61,345 bases of DNA from JBFLYH01 sp964630235 (GCA_964630235.1 CAZVUO010000006.1:1-61345), one strand, 5' to 3'; shown: positions 28,986-37,082, counted from the stretch's first letter. Notes: generated by a model from the sequence alone, not told the origin. A program made the numbers and translations.

Positions 28986-30692
28986 TTACTGTTTTTTCTG
29001 GATTTTGGCCCAGGTATCGCGCAGGCTGACCGTGCGGTTGAACACCAGCCGTCCGCCGCCGGAGTCGGGGTCCAGGCAGAAATAGCCGAGCCGCAGAAAT
29101 TGAAACAGGTCGCCGGATTTGGCCGAAGCCAGACTCGGCTCCACCTTGCAGTCCGGGAGCACGATGAGCGAGCGGGGATTGAGGTTGCTTTTGAAATCCC
29201 CGCCAACCGGGGCTTCGTCAGGATTCGGTTTCGTGAAGAGATGATCGTACAAACGGACCTCCGCATCCAGCGCCTGGCCGGCCGATACCCAATGCAGGGT
29301 TCCCTGGACTTTGCGGTTGTCCGGCGTGCCGCCGCCGCGCGACGCGGGATCGTAGGCGCAGCGCAGCTCGATGATCTGTCCCGTGGCTGCGTCCTTCACC
29401 ACCTGGTGGCAGGTAATGTAATAGGCGAATTTGAGCCTGACTTCCCGTCCCGGTGCCAGCCGGAAAAAACCTTTGGGTGGATTTTCGCTGAAGTCTTCCT
29501 GCTCGATGTACAGGACCCGCGAAAAGGGCACATGGCGGGTTCCGGCAGACGAATCCTCGGGATTGTTTTCCGCCTCGAATTCCTCAACCTGCCCTTCGGG
29601 ATAATTCTCGATCACCACGCGCAAGGGCCGGAGCACGGCCATCACCCTCCGGGCGCGCAGGTTGAGGTCGTCCCGCAGGTGGTTCTCCAGCACGCTGATG
29701 TCCACCACGCTGTTGGTCTTGTCCACCCCGATGGCATTGCAGAAATTGCGGACCGCCTCGGGTGTATAACCGCGGCGCCGGAGCCCCGAGAGGGTGGGCA
29801 TGCGGGGGTCATCCCAGCCCCGGACGATGCTTTCCTGCACGAGTTGCAGCAGTTTGCGCTTGCTTAAAAGCGTGTAGGTCAGCTCCAGGCGCGCGAACTC
29901 GATCTGCTGGGGGTGGCAAGGCACGCTGACGTTGTCCAGCAGCCAGTCGTAGAACGGCCGGTGGTCCTCGAACTCCAGGGTGCACAAGGAGTGCGTGATG
30001 TTCTCGATGGCGTCCTCGAGGGGATGCGCGAAATCGTACATGGGGTAAATGCACCACTCCGTGCCGGTGTGGGGGTGCGGGGCGCGCAGGATGCGGTACA
30101 GCACGGGATCGCGCAGGTTCAGGTTCGGGCTGGACATGTCGATCTTCGCGCGCAGCACCCGGCTGCCCTCGGGAAACTCACCGCGGCGCATGCGTTCGAA
30201 CAGGTCCAGGTTCTCCGCCGCGGGGCGGTCGCGATAAGGGCTGTTCTTGCCGGGCGCGGTCAGGGTGCCGCGGTGCTCGCGGATCTGGTCGGCGGAAAGG
30301 TCATCCACGTAGGCCAGGCCCTTCCGGACCAGTTCCAGGGCGTACTGGTAAAACTGCGAGAAGTAATCCGACGCGTGATATAGGTGAGGGCCCCAATTGA
30401 ACCCGAGCCAGCGGACGTCCCGCTCGATGGAGTCAATGTACTCCTGTTCCTCTTTTTCCGGGTTGGTGTCGTCATAACGCAAATGACAGACGCCATTGAA
30501 TTCGGCGGCCACCCCGAAATTCAGGTTGATGGACTTGGCGTGGCCGATATGCAGGTAGCCGTTGGGCTCCGGAGGAAAACGCGTTTCCACCCGTCCGCCA
30601 TTCCTGCCGGCTTTGACGTCTTCGGTAATCCGTTTGCGGATGAAATCCAGGGACCGTTCGGGTCGGGTTTCGGCATGCGTGGGATCGGACAT
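28986..30692 (-). CDS. glnS: Glutaminyl-tRNA synthetase
   Basis: The 568-residue class I synthetase charges tRNA-Gln. The PPEPNGYLHIGHAKS block contains HIGH at residues 48-51. The KMSKS-equivalent is LLSKRK (277-280). YDDTNPEKEEQEYIDSI and VDISVLENHLRDDLN are typical of GlnS rather than GluRS, and the C-terminal anticodon-binding beta barrels are complete (DCKVEPSLASAKSGDLFQFL). Length matches the E. coli enzyme. It indicates direct charging of tRNA-Gln, although an additional transamidation route elsewhere cannot be excluded. It is transcribed from a good promoter at 30722-30750 and ends convergent with the tocopherol-cyclase-like gene. Confidence 0.97.
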   Translation of the reverse strand: MSDPTHAETRPERSLDFIRKRITEDVKAGRNGGRVETRFPPEPNGYLHIGHAKSINLNFGVAAEFNGVCHLRYDDTNPEKEEQEYIDSIERDVRWLGFNWGPHLYHASDYFSQFYQYALELVRKGLAYVDDLSADQIREHRGTLTAPGKNSPYRDRPAAENLDLFERMRRGEFPEGSRVLRAKIDMSSPNLNLRDPVLYRILRAPHPHTGTEWCIYPMYDFAHPLEDAIENITHSLCTLEFEDHRPFYDWLLDNVSVPCHPQQIEFARLELTYTLLSKRKLLQLVQESIVRGWDDPRMPTLSGLRRRGYTPEAVRNFCNAIGVDKTNSVVDISVLENHLRDDLNLRARRVMAVLRPLRVVIENYPEGQVEEFEAENNPEDSSAGTRHVPFSRVLYIEQEDFSENPPKGFFRLAPGREVRLKFAYYITCHQVVKDAATGQIIELRCAYDPASRGGGTPDNRKVQGTLHWVSAGQALDAEVRLYDHLFTKPNPDEAPVGGDFKSNLNPRSLIVLPDCKVEPSLASAKSGDLFQFLRLGYFCLDPDSGGGRLVFNRTVSLRDTWAKIQKKQ

Positions 30693-30721
30693 CGCGGCTC
30701 CATCGGGAAAATAATCCGTGT

Positions 30722-30750
30722 ATTATAATCATCCGCCCTGAACTTGTAAA
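30722..30750 (-). promoter_or_regulatory. Sigma-70-type promoter of glnS
   Basis: On the minus strand: TTTACA (30750-30745), 17-base spacer, TATAAT (30727-30722), 30 bases before the glnS start codon. Confidence 0.75.
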
Positions 30751-30865
30751 GGAGGAACGCCACCCCCTCCTCACGGTCCGTTAGCCATTGACAGAAGGCC
30801 TGGAATCGGCTACTAAGGAGGTAGCCTCAAGACGCCGGCCATCCGTTCTCCAGGAGGAACACACT

Positions 30866-31144
30866 ATGGCAACCTTCGTGATGCTGGGCAGGTATTCCAC
30901 CGAAGCCATCAAGGGAATCTCCGCCGCGCGCACGCAGCAAGCCGCCAAGGCAGTGGAACAAGCCGGCGGGAAAATCCACGCCATCTATGGGCTGCTGGGC
31001 TCCCGCGACCTGCTGATCATCGCGGATCTGCCGAACGCGGAAGCGGCCTTGAAGGTTTCCGTGGCCATGACCCAATTGACCGGTATCGCTTTTTCCACTT
31101 CGCCGGCCTTTCCCATCGAGCAATTCGACAAGCTGTTAAGTTAG
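30866..31144 (+). CDS. GYD-domain protein
   Basis: The 92-residue protein reads MATFVMLGRYSTEAIKGISA, then GGKIHAIYGLLGSRDLLIIADLP, matching the GYD family, small dimeric ferredoxin-like alpha/beta barrel proteins. In the family the loop usually reads GxYD. Here it is LLGSRDLL. Function is unknown; such folds often bind small ligands or act as regulators. AGGAGGAA precedes the ATG. It is divergent from glnS and followed by an inverted repeat. Confidence 0.85.
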   Translation: MATFVMLGRYSTEAIKGISAARTQQAAKAVEQAGGKIHAIYGLLGSRDLLIIADLPNAEAALKVSVAMTQLTGIAFSTSPAFPIEQFDKLLS

Positions 31145-31151
31145 ATGAACC

Positions 31152-31192
31152 GTTTGACAGCGGAACGTGCGTTGGTCACGCGCTGTCAAAAC
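31152..31192. repeat. Inverted repeat after the GYD gene
   Basis: GTTTGACAGCG (31152-31162) pairs with CGCTGTCAAAAC (31181-31192), an 11-bp stem with one bulge around an 18-base loop. No T-tract follows, so an intrinsic terminator is doubtful. An operator or mRNA-stabilising hairpin is possible. The rest of the 162-base gap to 31307 shows nothing. Confidence 0.6.
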
Positions 31193-31306
31193 CTGACGCG
31201 GGATGCGCGGACCGCCAGGTGCGCGGAATGCGGACGGGCGCTTGTTTTTTGAGGAAAAACTGATTCAAAAGGGGAACAGGGGATTCTGCCTGGTTCCTGG
31301 TGGCCG

Positions 31307-31699
31307 ATGAAAAAGATACTGGTTTTTGACCAAAATAAAGAAATCGCGGACGGCTTGGCCATGGTATTGGAATCGGCGTTCAAATGCAAAGCCCTGCGCG
31401 TCTACCGCATGGATGATGCGCTCCGCATTATCGAGCAATTCCAGCCTGAGTTGATCCTTGCCACCTGTGCATTCCCTCCCGCGGAAGAGACGGCCTGGCT
31501 TCGCCAGATCAGGCGGAACTGGTCCAAACAAAAATTGCCCATCATCTTGATCGGAACGCAGGAAACCGAGCCGTTTTTGGAGCAAGTTTCCCAGGAACTG
31601 AAGGAGTTGGTCAACGCCTTGCTTCCCAGGCCTTTTCATCCCCCGGAATTGATTTTGGCCGTGGAAAAACGGTTGTTCCCCGTGCATCACCCTGCCTAA
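31307..31699 (+). CDS. Receiver-like protein lacking the phospho-acceptor aspartate
   Basis: The 130-residue single-domain protein has CheY-like alternation (KKILVFDQNKEIADGLAMVL; QPELILATCAFPPAEETAWL; KQKLPIILIGTQE). Where a receiver has the phosphorylated Asp at the end of strand 3 there is Ala52-Thr53-Cys54. The N-terminal acidic pair is reduced to a single Asp8. The conserved Lys near the end is also not evident. It therefore probably works as a phosphorylation-independent pseudo-receiver, or is a degenerate relative of receivers. Whether it pairs with the kinase at 25732 is unknown. The ribosome-binding site is weak (GGTGG). The quinone-reductase gene follows after 27 bases. Confidence 0.75.
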   Translation: MKKILVFDQNKEIADGLAMVLESAFKCKALRVYRMDDALRIIEQFQPELILATCAFPPAEETAWLRQIRRNWSKQKLPIILIGTQETEPFLEQVSQELKELVNALLPRPFHPPELILAVEKRLFPVHHPA

Positions 31700-31726
31700 G
31701 ATCCGATCATCCACCTGGAGCGAAGT

Positions 31727-32332
31727 ATGCAGGTCATGGTCGTGCTGGCCCATCCCGAACCGAGAAGTTTTAATCACGCGATCGCTCGCGAAGCGGCCAA
31801 GGCACTGCGGACCCAGGGCCATCACGTGAGTTGGCACGATCTTTACGCCGAAAAATTTCCCTGTGTGCTCCCGGCCGCGGAAATACCTGACCGGGGTCGT
31901 GTGCCTCCCCTGATCAGGCGGCACTGCCAGGAGCTGCAAAAGTCCTCGGGCCTGGTGATCGTGCATCCCAACTGGTGGGGGCAGCCGCCCGCGATCCTGA
32001 AAGGCTGGATAGACCGGGTTTTCAGGCCCCGGGTGGCTTACCGCTTTCTGCCCGGGGACCAGGGGGAGGGAGTTCCGGAAGGGTTATTGCGCATGTCCCA
32101 CGCCCTGGTTCTCAACACCTCCAATACGCCCCGCCAGCGGGAAAGGTCCGTGATGGGCGACCCGCTGGAAGCGATCTGGAAGAACTGTATCCTGCGCTTC
32201 TGCGGCGTCGCAAACGTGACCCGGCGCATGTTTCAAGTCGTGGCCGGCAGCACCCCGGCGCAGCGCCGCCGCTGGCTGCGGGAAATCCGAACCTTGGTGT
32301 TGAAGAAATTCCCGGCGGATCCGGTGCGATAA
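31727..32332 (+). CDS. NAD(P)H dehydrogenase (quinone), flavodoxin-like fold
   Basis: The 201-residue protein resembles the MdaB/KefF/NQO family: VMVVLAHPEPRSFNHAIARE at the N-terminus binds flavin phosphate, HDLYAEKFPC is the typical second block, and VIVHPNWWGQPPAILKGWID is the FMN-isoalloxazine loop. GDPLEAIWKNCILRFCGV is conserved near the C-terminus. Such enzymes carry out two-electron reduction of quinones with NAD(P)H, limiting semiquinone formation. GGAGCG precedes the ATG. It may be co-transcribed with the pseudo-receiver upstream. Confidence 0.92.
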   Translation: MQVMVVLAHPEPRSFNHAIAREAAKALRTQGHHVSWHDLYAEKFPCVLPAAEIPDRGRVPPLIRRHCQELQKSSGLVIVHPNWWGQPPAILKGWIDRVFRPRVAYRFLPGDQGEGVPEGLLRMSHALVLNTSNTPRQRERSVMGDPLEAIWKNCILRFCGVANVTRRMFQVVAGSTPAQRRRWLREIRTLVLKKFPADPVR

Positions 32333-32448
32333 TCGGCGCTGAGCGAAAAAACTGGAAAACAGCTAATGATATGGTTTAATAGAACCAGCCTGCCGGGTTT
32401 GGTCCTGTTCGCGGAACGGATGAACGAGAATTAAGGGAGTTTTGAAGA

Positions 32449-32892
32449 ATGACGCACAACGATCTGGGTGATGTTGAAGTTGAGAACCGAAAATATCCCC
32501 GCAGCCGCTTTCGTTTGGGCTTGCGCCTTGCGCCTCTGGAACCGGGAAAACTGCCGAAACCCGTCCGCAGTCTGGCCGCGGATGTCGGGGCGGGCGGGAT
32601 GGCGATCCATAGCGAACACGCGTATTCCCCTCGCCAGTTGCTGACAGTGATTCTCTACCTGCCCTCCTTGGATTACAACCATCCTCCGCTTGAACCGCCG
32701 GAGTATTGCGAGGCGGAATGCGTACCCGTCACACTTCTCTGCCGGGTGGTCTGGTGCCGGAGGGAAGGGGAGAGAGGCTACAAGCTGGGGCTCGCCTTCA
32801 TGGATATCGAACGCCAGCACCGGAAACTTCTCAAGCATTTCCTCGTCGAATACGAATTGGACGAGGAACTGCCCAACCCGCCATCCGAGTAG
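32449..32892 (+). CDS. PilZ-domain protein
   Basis: The 147-residue protein carries RKYPRSRF (the RxxxR side of the cyclic-di-GMP site) and AADVGAGGMAI (the D/NxSxxG side, with Gly in place of Ser). VVWCRREGERGYKLGLAFMD is the closing strand block of PilZ. It probably binds cyclic-di-GMP, though the substituted Ser position may weaken binding. A C-terminal acidic tail extends beyond the domain. It points towards a second PilZ gene on the opposite strand at 33004. Confidence 0.85.
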   Translation: MTHNDLGDVEVENRKYPRSRFRLGLRLAPLEPGKLPKPVRSLAADVGAGGMAIHSEHAYSPRQLLTVILYLPSLDYNHPPLEPPEYCEAECVPVTLLCRVVWCRREGERGYKLGLAFMDIERQHRKLLKHFLVEYELDEELPNPPSE

Positions 32893-33003
32893 ACAAACGC
32901 GAGATGGTTCCGTCCTGCCTCGCGCTGCGGCACCGCCGCGGGTCCGGAGGACCTGAACCCGCAGAACCCTGCGGCGAACGGCGGGCCAGTTTCGCAGGCG
33001 CGG

Positions 33004-33396
33004 TTATTTGTCGCGGCCGGCCGGCTGGCTGTACTTGCGCCGGTCCTCCGTCACTTCGCTGATGATGATATCCAGATCGGACAACTGCTTCAGCGTCATC
33101 GGTTCAAGTTTTAGCCCGCACATGGTGCAGTTCCTGTCAGCATCCCACCGCTTCCACTGAATCTGGCCGTGCCCTTTAATGTGCATGAATGGATTGGGGA
33201 GTTCGACGGAAAAATCCAAGAAACGGTTCTCGATGAGCTCCGCGGACAAAGGAAGTTCCACTTTCATCCCGTTCAGACTGATATCCTGGATGCGTCCCCG
33301 CGAGGAGATCTTTTGCTGCTTGTTCTCGTTCTCGTACGTGAAGGTGATCGGCAAGTCCACATGAATGCGTTCGTCCGACCGTCGGTAATGCTTCAT
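33004..33396 (-). CDS. PilZ-domain protein in an RHH operon
   Basis: The 130-residue protein has YRRSDERIHVDLPITFTY (RRxxR-type motif) and RIQDISLNGMKVEL (the canonical DxSxxG motif), followed by IQWKRWDADR and CGLKLEPM. Both halves of the cyclic-di-GMP site are intact, so binding is expected. It lies five bases after the ribbon-helix-helix gene and shares its transcript. AGGAGG sits inside the end of that gene. This suggests the regulator controls a cyclic-di-GMP-responsive effector. Confidence 0.9.
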   Translation of the reverse strand: MKHYRRSDERIHVDLPITFTYENENKQQKISSRGRIQDISLNGMKVELPLSAELIENRFLDFSVELPNPFMHIKGHGQIQWKRWDADRNCTMCGLKLEPMTLKQLSDLDIIISEVTEDRRKYSQPAGRDK

Positions 33397-33401
33397 ACCG
33401 C

Positions 33402-33593
33402 TTAGGCCTCCTTTTTGATTTTCAGATGGCGCCCGGCCACCTGCGCGCGTTGCGCGTTTTGAGCGTGGAGGAGGTAATACTCCAGCGCTTCCCGCACGAT
33501 GTAGCTGACGCTCCTTCTTTTCTGGCCTGAAATTGATTTAAGCGAATCCAAAAGCTTGCTGTCACTGTCCGGCAAATAGAAGTTAACGATCAT
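33402..33593 (-). CDS. Ribbon-helix-helix transcriptional regulator
   Basis: The 63-residue protein opens with the beta strand MIVNFYLPDSDSKLLDSL and continues with RRSVSYIVREALEYYL, the two-helix part of the CopG/Arc-type fold. These proteins bind DNA as dimers through the N-terminal strand. There is no toxin gene. The second cistron is a PilZ protein, so this is not an obvious toxin-antitoxin pair. AGGAGGG precedes the ATG. A perfect palindrome at the promoter is a likely autoregulatory operator. Confidence 0.85.
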   Translation of the reverse strand: MIVNFYLPDSDSKLLDSLKSISGQKRRSVSYIVREALEYYLLHAQNAQRAQVAGRHLKIKKEA

Positions 33594-33610
33594 GGCGCCC
33601 TCCTACTATT

Positions 33611-33649
33611 ATCATATATGATGTTATAAAATATTATAATATATGTCAA
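33611..33649 (-). promoter_or_regulatory. Promoter and candidate operator of the RHH-PilZ operon
   Basis: On the minus strand: TTGACA (33649-33644), 17-base spacer, TAACAT (33626-33621). A perfect palindrome ATCATATATGAT (33611-33622) overlaps the -10 box and downstream bases, a good site for an RHH repressor dimer pair. The surrounding sequence is very AT-rich. Confidence 0.6.
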
Positions 33650-33705
33650 GGAAAAAATGGAACAATTTAAGGGCGATGAAAGGCCGGGGGAAACGGGCTT
33701 TTCGC

Positions 33706-33733
33706 TTTACAAGCAAACGAAAAAAGGTATAAT
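33706..33733 (+). promoter_or_regulatory. Sigma-70-type promoter of yebC
   Basis: TTTACA (33706-33711), 16-base spacer, TATAAT (33728-33733), 35 bases before the yebC start. Confidence 0.75.
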
Positions 33734-33767
33734 TCCACTATCTTTTTCGGCGCAGGAGGCAGCTTTC

Positions 33768-34529
33768 ATGTCCGGACATTCGAAATGGGCCACGATTAAG
33801 CGGGCCAAAGCCGCGGTGGACGCCAAGCGGGGAAAAATGTTCACCAAGGTAACCCGTGAAATCATCCAGGCGGCCAAATTGGGCGGGGGCAACCCCGACA
33901 TGAATCCGCGCTTGCGCAGCGCCATTTTGGCGGCGCGGGCCGTCAATATGCCGCAAGACAACATTAAGAAGGCGATTATGAAGGGCACGGGGGAATTGGT
34001 CGGCGAAGCCCTTGATGACATTGTCTACGAAGGGTACGGACCGGGTGGCGTGGCCATCATGGTGGAGGTCACCACGGACAATAAGAACCGTTCCGCCTCG
34101 GAAATCCGCACGATGTTCTCTAAACGGAACTCCAATTTGGGGGAACCAGGGAGCGTGGCCTGGATGTTCGAGAAGAAAGGGCAGATCGTGGTTTCGCGGC
34201 AAGCCATCCAGGAGGATGAATTGATCGCGCTGGCGCTGGACGCGGGTGCGGATGACGTGACGGGTGAAGACGCTTCTTTTACGGTGACCACCACGCCGAA
34301 AGATTTTGAACCGGTATACCAGGCCATCAAAGCCAAGCTTGAGCCTGAGTCTGCGGAAGTCACCCTGGTGCCCAAGAACGTGGTCGGGGTGACGGATGAG
34401 AAGGTCGCCGAACAGCTCCTCGCCCTGGTGGAAGCCCTCGAGGACCATGACGATGTCCAGAAGGTGCATGCCAATTTCGACATTCCCGATGCCCTGATGG
34501 AGAAAGTGCGCAGCCGCCTCGGCGGCTGA
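33768..34529 (+). CDS. yebC: YebC/TACO1-family protein
   Basis: The 253-residue protein is full length and starts MSGHSKWATIKRAKAAVDA, the invariant opening of the family. It continues with FTKVTREIIQAAKLGGGNPD, YEGYGPGGVAIMVE and the C-terminal HANFDIPDALM. YebC proteins were long annotated as transcription regulators. Work in bacteria and mitochondria indicates a role in translation, relieving ribosome stalling on proline-rich sequences. This is notable given the giant protein nearby, but no link is shown. AGGAGG precedes the ATG, and the promoter is at 33706-33733. The usual neighbour ruvC is not here. Confidence 0.96.
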   Translation: MSGHSKWATIKRAKAAVDAKRGKMFTKVTREIIQAAKLGGGNPDMNPRLRSAILAARAVNMPQDNIKKAIMKGTGELVGEALDDIVYEGYGPGGVAIMVEVTTDNKNRSASEIRTMFSKRNSNLGEPGSVAWMFEKKGQIVVSRQAIQEDELIALALDAGADDVTGEDASFTVTTTPKDFEPVYQAIKAKLEPESAEVTLVPKNVVGVTDEKVAEQLLALVEALEDHDDVQKVHANFDIPDALMEKVRSRLGG

Positions 34530-34606
34530 ATCCCGCCCCGGAACGTTCCACGCATGCAACCCGTCACCGCCATTCCCCTGACACTCTGACCGGAGGGCAC
34601 CCGCGG

Positions 34607-35203
34607 ATGGAATCCGACCGTCCCCAGGAAGAAACACAGTTGCTGAATACCCTCGCGGAGGTCATGCCGTTGGCCCGGGAGATCGCGCCCGGCGAGCGCG
34701 CGGCATTTTTCTGCGCCGTCCGGCAATGGTTGCGGAATCGCACGGAGGAAGAATCCCGCGCCACCAGCATCTTTAGACCCGATGATCTGCAAACCCTGCG
34801 CCGGCTGGTGGCGGCGCTGCCTTGGAACAGCGAAGAGGAGATCCGCAGGAAAGTCGAGGGACTGCAACTGCCGGCGCCGGAATGCGATCTGGAGGCGGCC
34901 AATTGGGCTTTCCGTCATCAGTCGGCCGCGGGCGACCTGCTGGTCGGGGACGAACTCGTTTCTTTCCGGCTGGTGAGATTGCAGCCCGCCCTGTACGTGC
35001 TGCTGGCCGCGGGCGAACGGCCGGAAATCATCTCCGGGTTCAACGCGGTATTTGGCCGCGAACCCGCCCTCTGTTCCGGGGCGGCGCTGCGCACGGAAGG
35101 GGAAACCTGGACCGGCTGGGTGTGGGAAACCAGCGGGGATGCGGCGTCCTCGCAAGCGGCCCTCCGGCGCATTCGCGCGATTTGGGAGGCGAGCGGAGCA
35201 TGA
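34607..35203 (+). CDS. Hypothetical protein preceding psd
   Basis: This 198-residue soluble protein is not recognised. It is acidic and helical in the first 90 residues (LAREIAPGERAAFFCAVRQW, LQTLRRLVAALPWNSEEEIR). The second half is strand-like and ends with TGWVWETSGDAASSQ. GGAGGG precedes the ATG, so the start is firm. Its stop overlaps the psd start by four bases (ATGA), so it belongs to the phospholipid-synthesis operon and may modulate or accompany it. No signal peptide or membrane segment is present. Confidence 0.75.
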   Translation: MESDRPQEETQLLNTLAEVMPLAREIAPGERAAFFCAVRQWLRNRTEEESRATSIFRPDDLQTLRRLVAALPWNSEEEIRRKVEGLQLPAPECDLEAANWAFRHQSAAGDLLVGDELVSFRLVRLQPALYVLLAAGERPEIISGFNAVFGREPALCSGAALRTEGETWTGWVWETSGDAASSQAALRRIRAIWEASGA

Positions 35204-35871
35204 GCGCGGTATTTCTGACCGAAGGCTGGCGGCTTTGGGCCGGGACGGGCGTGCTCGCGGCCTGCGGGACCGGTTTATATTTGTGGGCGCCGATTTTATG
35301 GCGGCCAGCGGCGTGGGTACTCTGGATCCTGGCGGCGGGGGCGGGGGCCATCACGGCATTTTTCTTCCGCGATCCGGAACGGCGCTCGGCAGCGGGGTCC
35401 GAAAGCATCCTGTCGCCGGCCGACGGGCGCGTGGTAGCGGTTGAGGTGTGCGAGGAACAGCGCCATTTTCACGGGCAGGCCCGCCGCGTCGCGATTTTCA
35501 TGCATCTGGGAAACGTGCATGTGCAACGAACGCCCTGCGCGGGGCAACTGCTCTGGACACATCATCGGCCCGGGCGCTGGCTGCCTGCCTGGTCCGCACG
35601 AGCTGCCCGTGAAAACGAGCAACACTGGTACGCGTTTCGCGGGGCGGAAGGGGATTTTGCCGTCGTGCAAATCGCGGGGTTGTTGGCGCGGCGGACCCGT
35701 TGCTGGCTTCGGAGCGGCCAGGTCTATCCGCGCGGCGCCCGGCTGGGGCTGATCGCGCTGGGGTCCGAAGTGGATGTTTATCTGCCGCTCTCCGCAACGG
35801 TCGCGGCGAAAGTGGGGGACCGGGTGAGGGCCGGTGAAACCGTCATTGGGAGCTGGACCCGTCATGGCTAA
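35200..35871 (+). CDS. psd: Phosphatidylserine decarboxylase (short type)
   Basis: The 223-residue protein has two N-terminal hydrophobic segments (~10-55), then ILSPADGRVVAVE and VAIFMHLGNVHVQR, conserved in the family, and a C-terminal LIALGSEVDVYLP. There the Gly-Ser bond is the autocleavage site that creates the pyruvoyl group. The enzyme decarboxylates phosphatidylserine to phosphatidylethanolamine at the inner membrane. It is the short membrane-anchored class found with pssA in many bacteria and archaea. It overlaps both neighbours, the hypothetical upstream and pssA downstream (8 bases). Confidence 0.92.
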   Translation: MSAVFLTEGWRLWAGTGVLAACGTGLYLWAPILWRPAAWVLWILAAGAGAITAFFFRDPERRSAAGSESILSPADGRVVAVEVCEEQRHFHGQARRVAIFMHLGNVHVQRTPCAGQLLWTHHRPGRWLPAWSARAARENEQHWYAFRGAEGDFAVVQIAGLLARRTRCWLRSGQVYPRGARLGLIALGSEVDVYLPLSATVAAKVGDRVRAGETVIGSWTRHG

Positions 35872-36676
35872 GTCCGCCGCGGTTCCGCATTTGAAAATGC
35901 ATACCTATTGGCTGCCGAACCTGCTGACGGCTTTCAATCTGTTCTGCGGGCTCCTGGCGATCCTGCTGGCGCTGGAAACCCATGCCAGCGGAGCGCAGGA
36001 TTACGCTGAATACGCTCTATCGGCCTGGTTGCTGCTGGCCGCGATGGTCTTTGATTTCATTGACGGCAAAGTGGCCCGCTGGACCAATACGGTCAGCCAG
36101 TTCGGCGTTAAGATTGATTCACTGTCCGATTTTATTTCCTTTGGCGTGGGCCCCACGGTGCTGGCCTATACCGCCCTGCTCGATGCGCTGCCGGTGGCCG
36201 CGCGGGCCGCGGTCTGCCTGGCTTTTTTGACCGCGGGCGCTTTCCGGCTCGCACGCTTCAATTGCGAGAGCGGCTCCGGGACGTCCTGGCCGTATTTCAC
36301 CGGCCTGCCGATCCCGGCGGCCTCCGCCGTGGTCGGCACGCTGACCCTGGTAACGGCCGAGCCAGCCTACGAGACGATGCCGAAATTTCTCGGCCGCACG
36401 TTTTCCAACCTGCCGCCGACGGTTTTCGGGCTGGGCGTGGGGACGGTAATGCTCATCCTGGCCGCCCTCATGGTGAGCCGGATTCCTTTTTTAGCTTTTA
36501 AGCATATTGACCGACGCAATCTTATGGTGCTCTGTGGGGTGACCTTGTTTTTTGCCGTGCTGTCCTTTGTTTTCCCGTTAGGGCAAATTCTCTTTTTGGT
36601 GCTCAGTTTGTATCTGTTCGTCGGGATTTACCAATATTTTTTAAACCGGATACTTAACCTGCATTCTCGGTGCTAA
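35864..36676 (+). CDS. pssA: CDP-diacylglycerol-serine O-phosphatidyltransferase
   Basis: The 270-residue integral membrane enzyme makes phosphatidylserine from CDP-diacylglycerol and serine. The CDP-alcohol phosphotransferase motif DGxxARx8Gx3Dx3D is exact: Asp67-Gly68, Ala71-Arg72, Gly81, Asp85, Asp89. About eight hydrophobic segments follow the class II PssA layout, and IPFLAFKHIDRRN near the C-terminus is typical. The ATG at 35864 lies inside the end of psd. Together the pair gives the phosphatidylethanolamine route. It is the last gene before the AT-rich gap ahead of the giant gene. Confidence 0.93.
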   Translation: MAKSAAVPHLKMHTYWLPNLLTAFNLFCGLLAILLALETHASGAQDYAEYALSAWLLLAAMVFDFIDGKVARWTNTVSQFGVKIDSLSDFISFGVGPTVLAYTALLDALPVAARAAVCLAFLTAGAFRLARFNCESGSGTSWPYFTGLPIPAASAVVGTLTLVTAEPAYETMPKFLGRTFSNLPPTVFGLGVGTVMLILAALMVSRIPFLAFKHIDRRNLMVLCGVTLFFAVLSFVFPLGQILFLVLSLYLFVGIYQYFLNRILNLHSRC

Positions 36677-37082
36677 AAGAACGGCAGGCACGGCCGCGCT
36701 TCAGAACTTCCTCGTTACTGCAAAAAAGACCAACCTACTGTAAGTTGACAAAATTCATTCAACGCTAGCCGATGATCAATTCTCGGCAATCGCTTGGGAT
36801 ATGCGAACGTAAAATATTTTCCACCAGATTGTCATGAAAATGCAAAAACACCCCTTTCAACGAAAAATAAGCTAAAAATCATCAAAAACTTGCAAAAATA
36901 ATGGGCCTATTCAAAAGCGAATAATGACTCGTCAGGAATAGCCTTCGAAAACAACAATTTATATCTGACAAATTAATTATATGTTTATTGACATGTTTTA
37001 TGCAAATTTGACTTATGACACCCGAGGGTATATGAATAAATTGTGAATATATTTGCAAACCCTAATATATGAAGGCTGGGTG
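36677..37082. other. AT-rich intergenic region upstream of the giant gene
   Basis: About 400 bases without a gene on either strand. The region is conspicuously richer in A+T than the genes on both sides (long A runs, GAAAATGCAAAAACACCC, AACAACAATTTATATC), and the low GC continues into the first ~180 bases of the giant gene. It contains one plausible promoter (37008-37036) and a further TTGACA at 36988. Such AT-rich gaps often bind nucleoid proteins that silence large surface genes (inference). Confidence 0.8.
37008..37036 (+). promoter_or_regulatory. Candidate promoter of the giant gene
   Basis: TTGACT (37008-37013), 17-base spacer, TATGAA (37031-37036; five and four of six matches), 46 bases before the start codon. 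An alternative -35 TTGACA at 36988-36993 lacks a good partner. Confidence 0.45.

Noticed and set aside
33402..33593. Toxin-antitoxin module around the RHH gene
   Set aside because: The partner cistron is a PilZ protein with a complete cyclic-di-GMP motif. No toxin fold is seen on either side.
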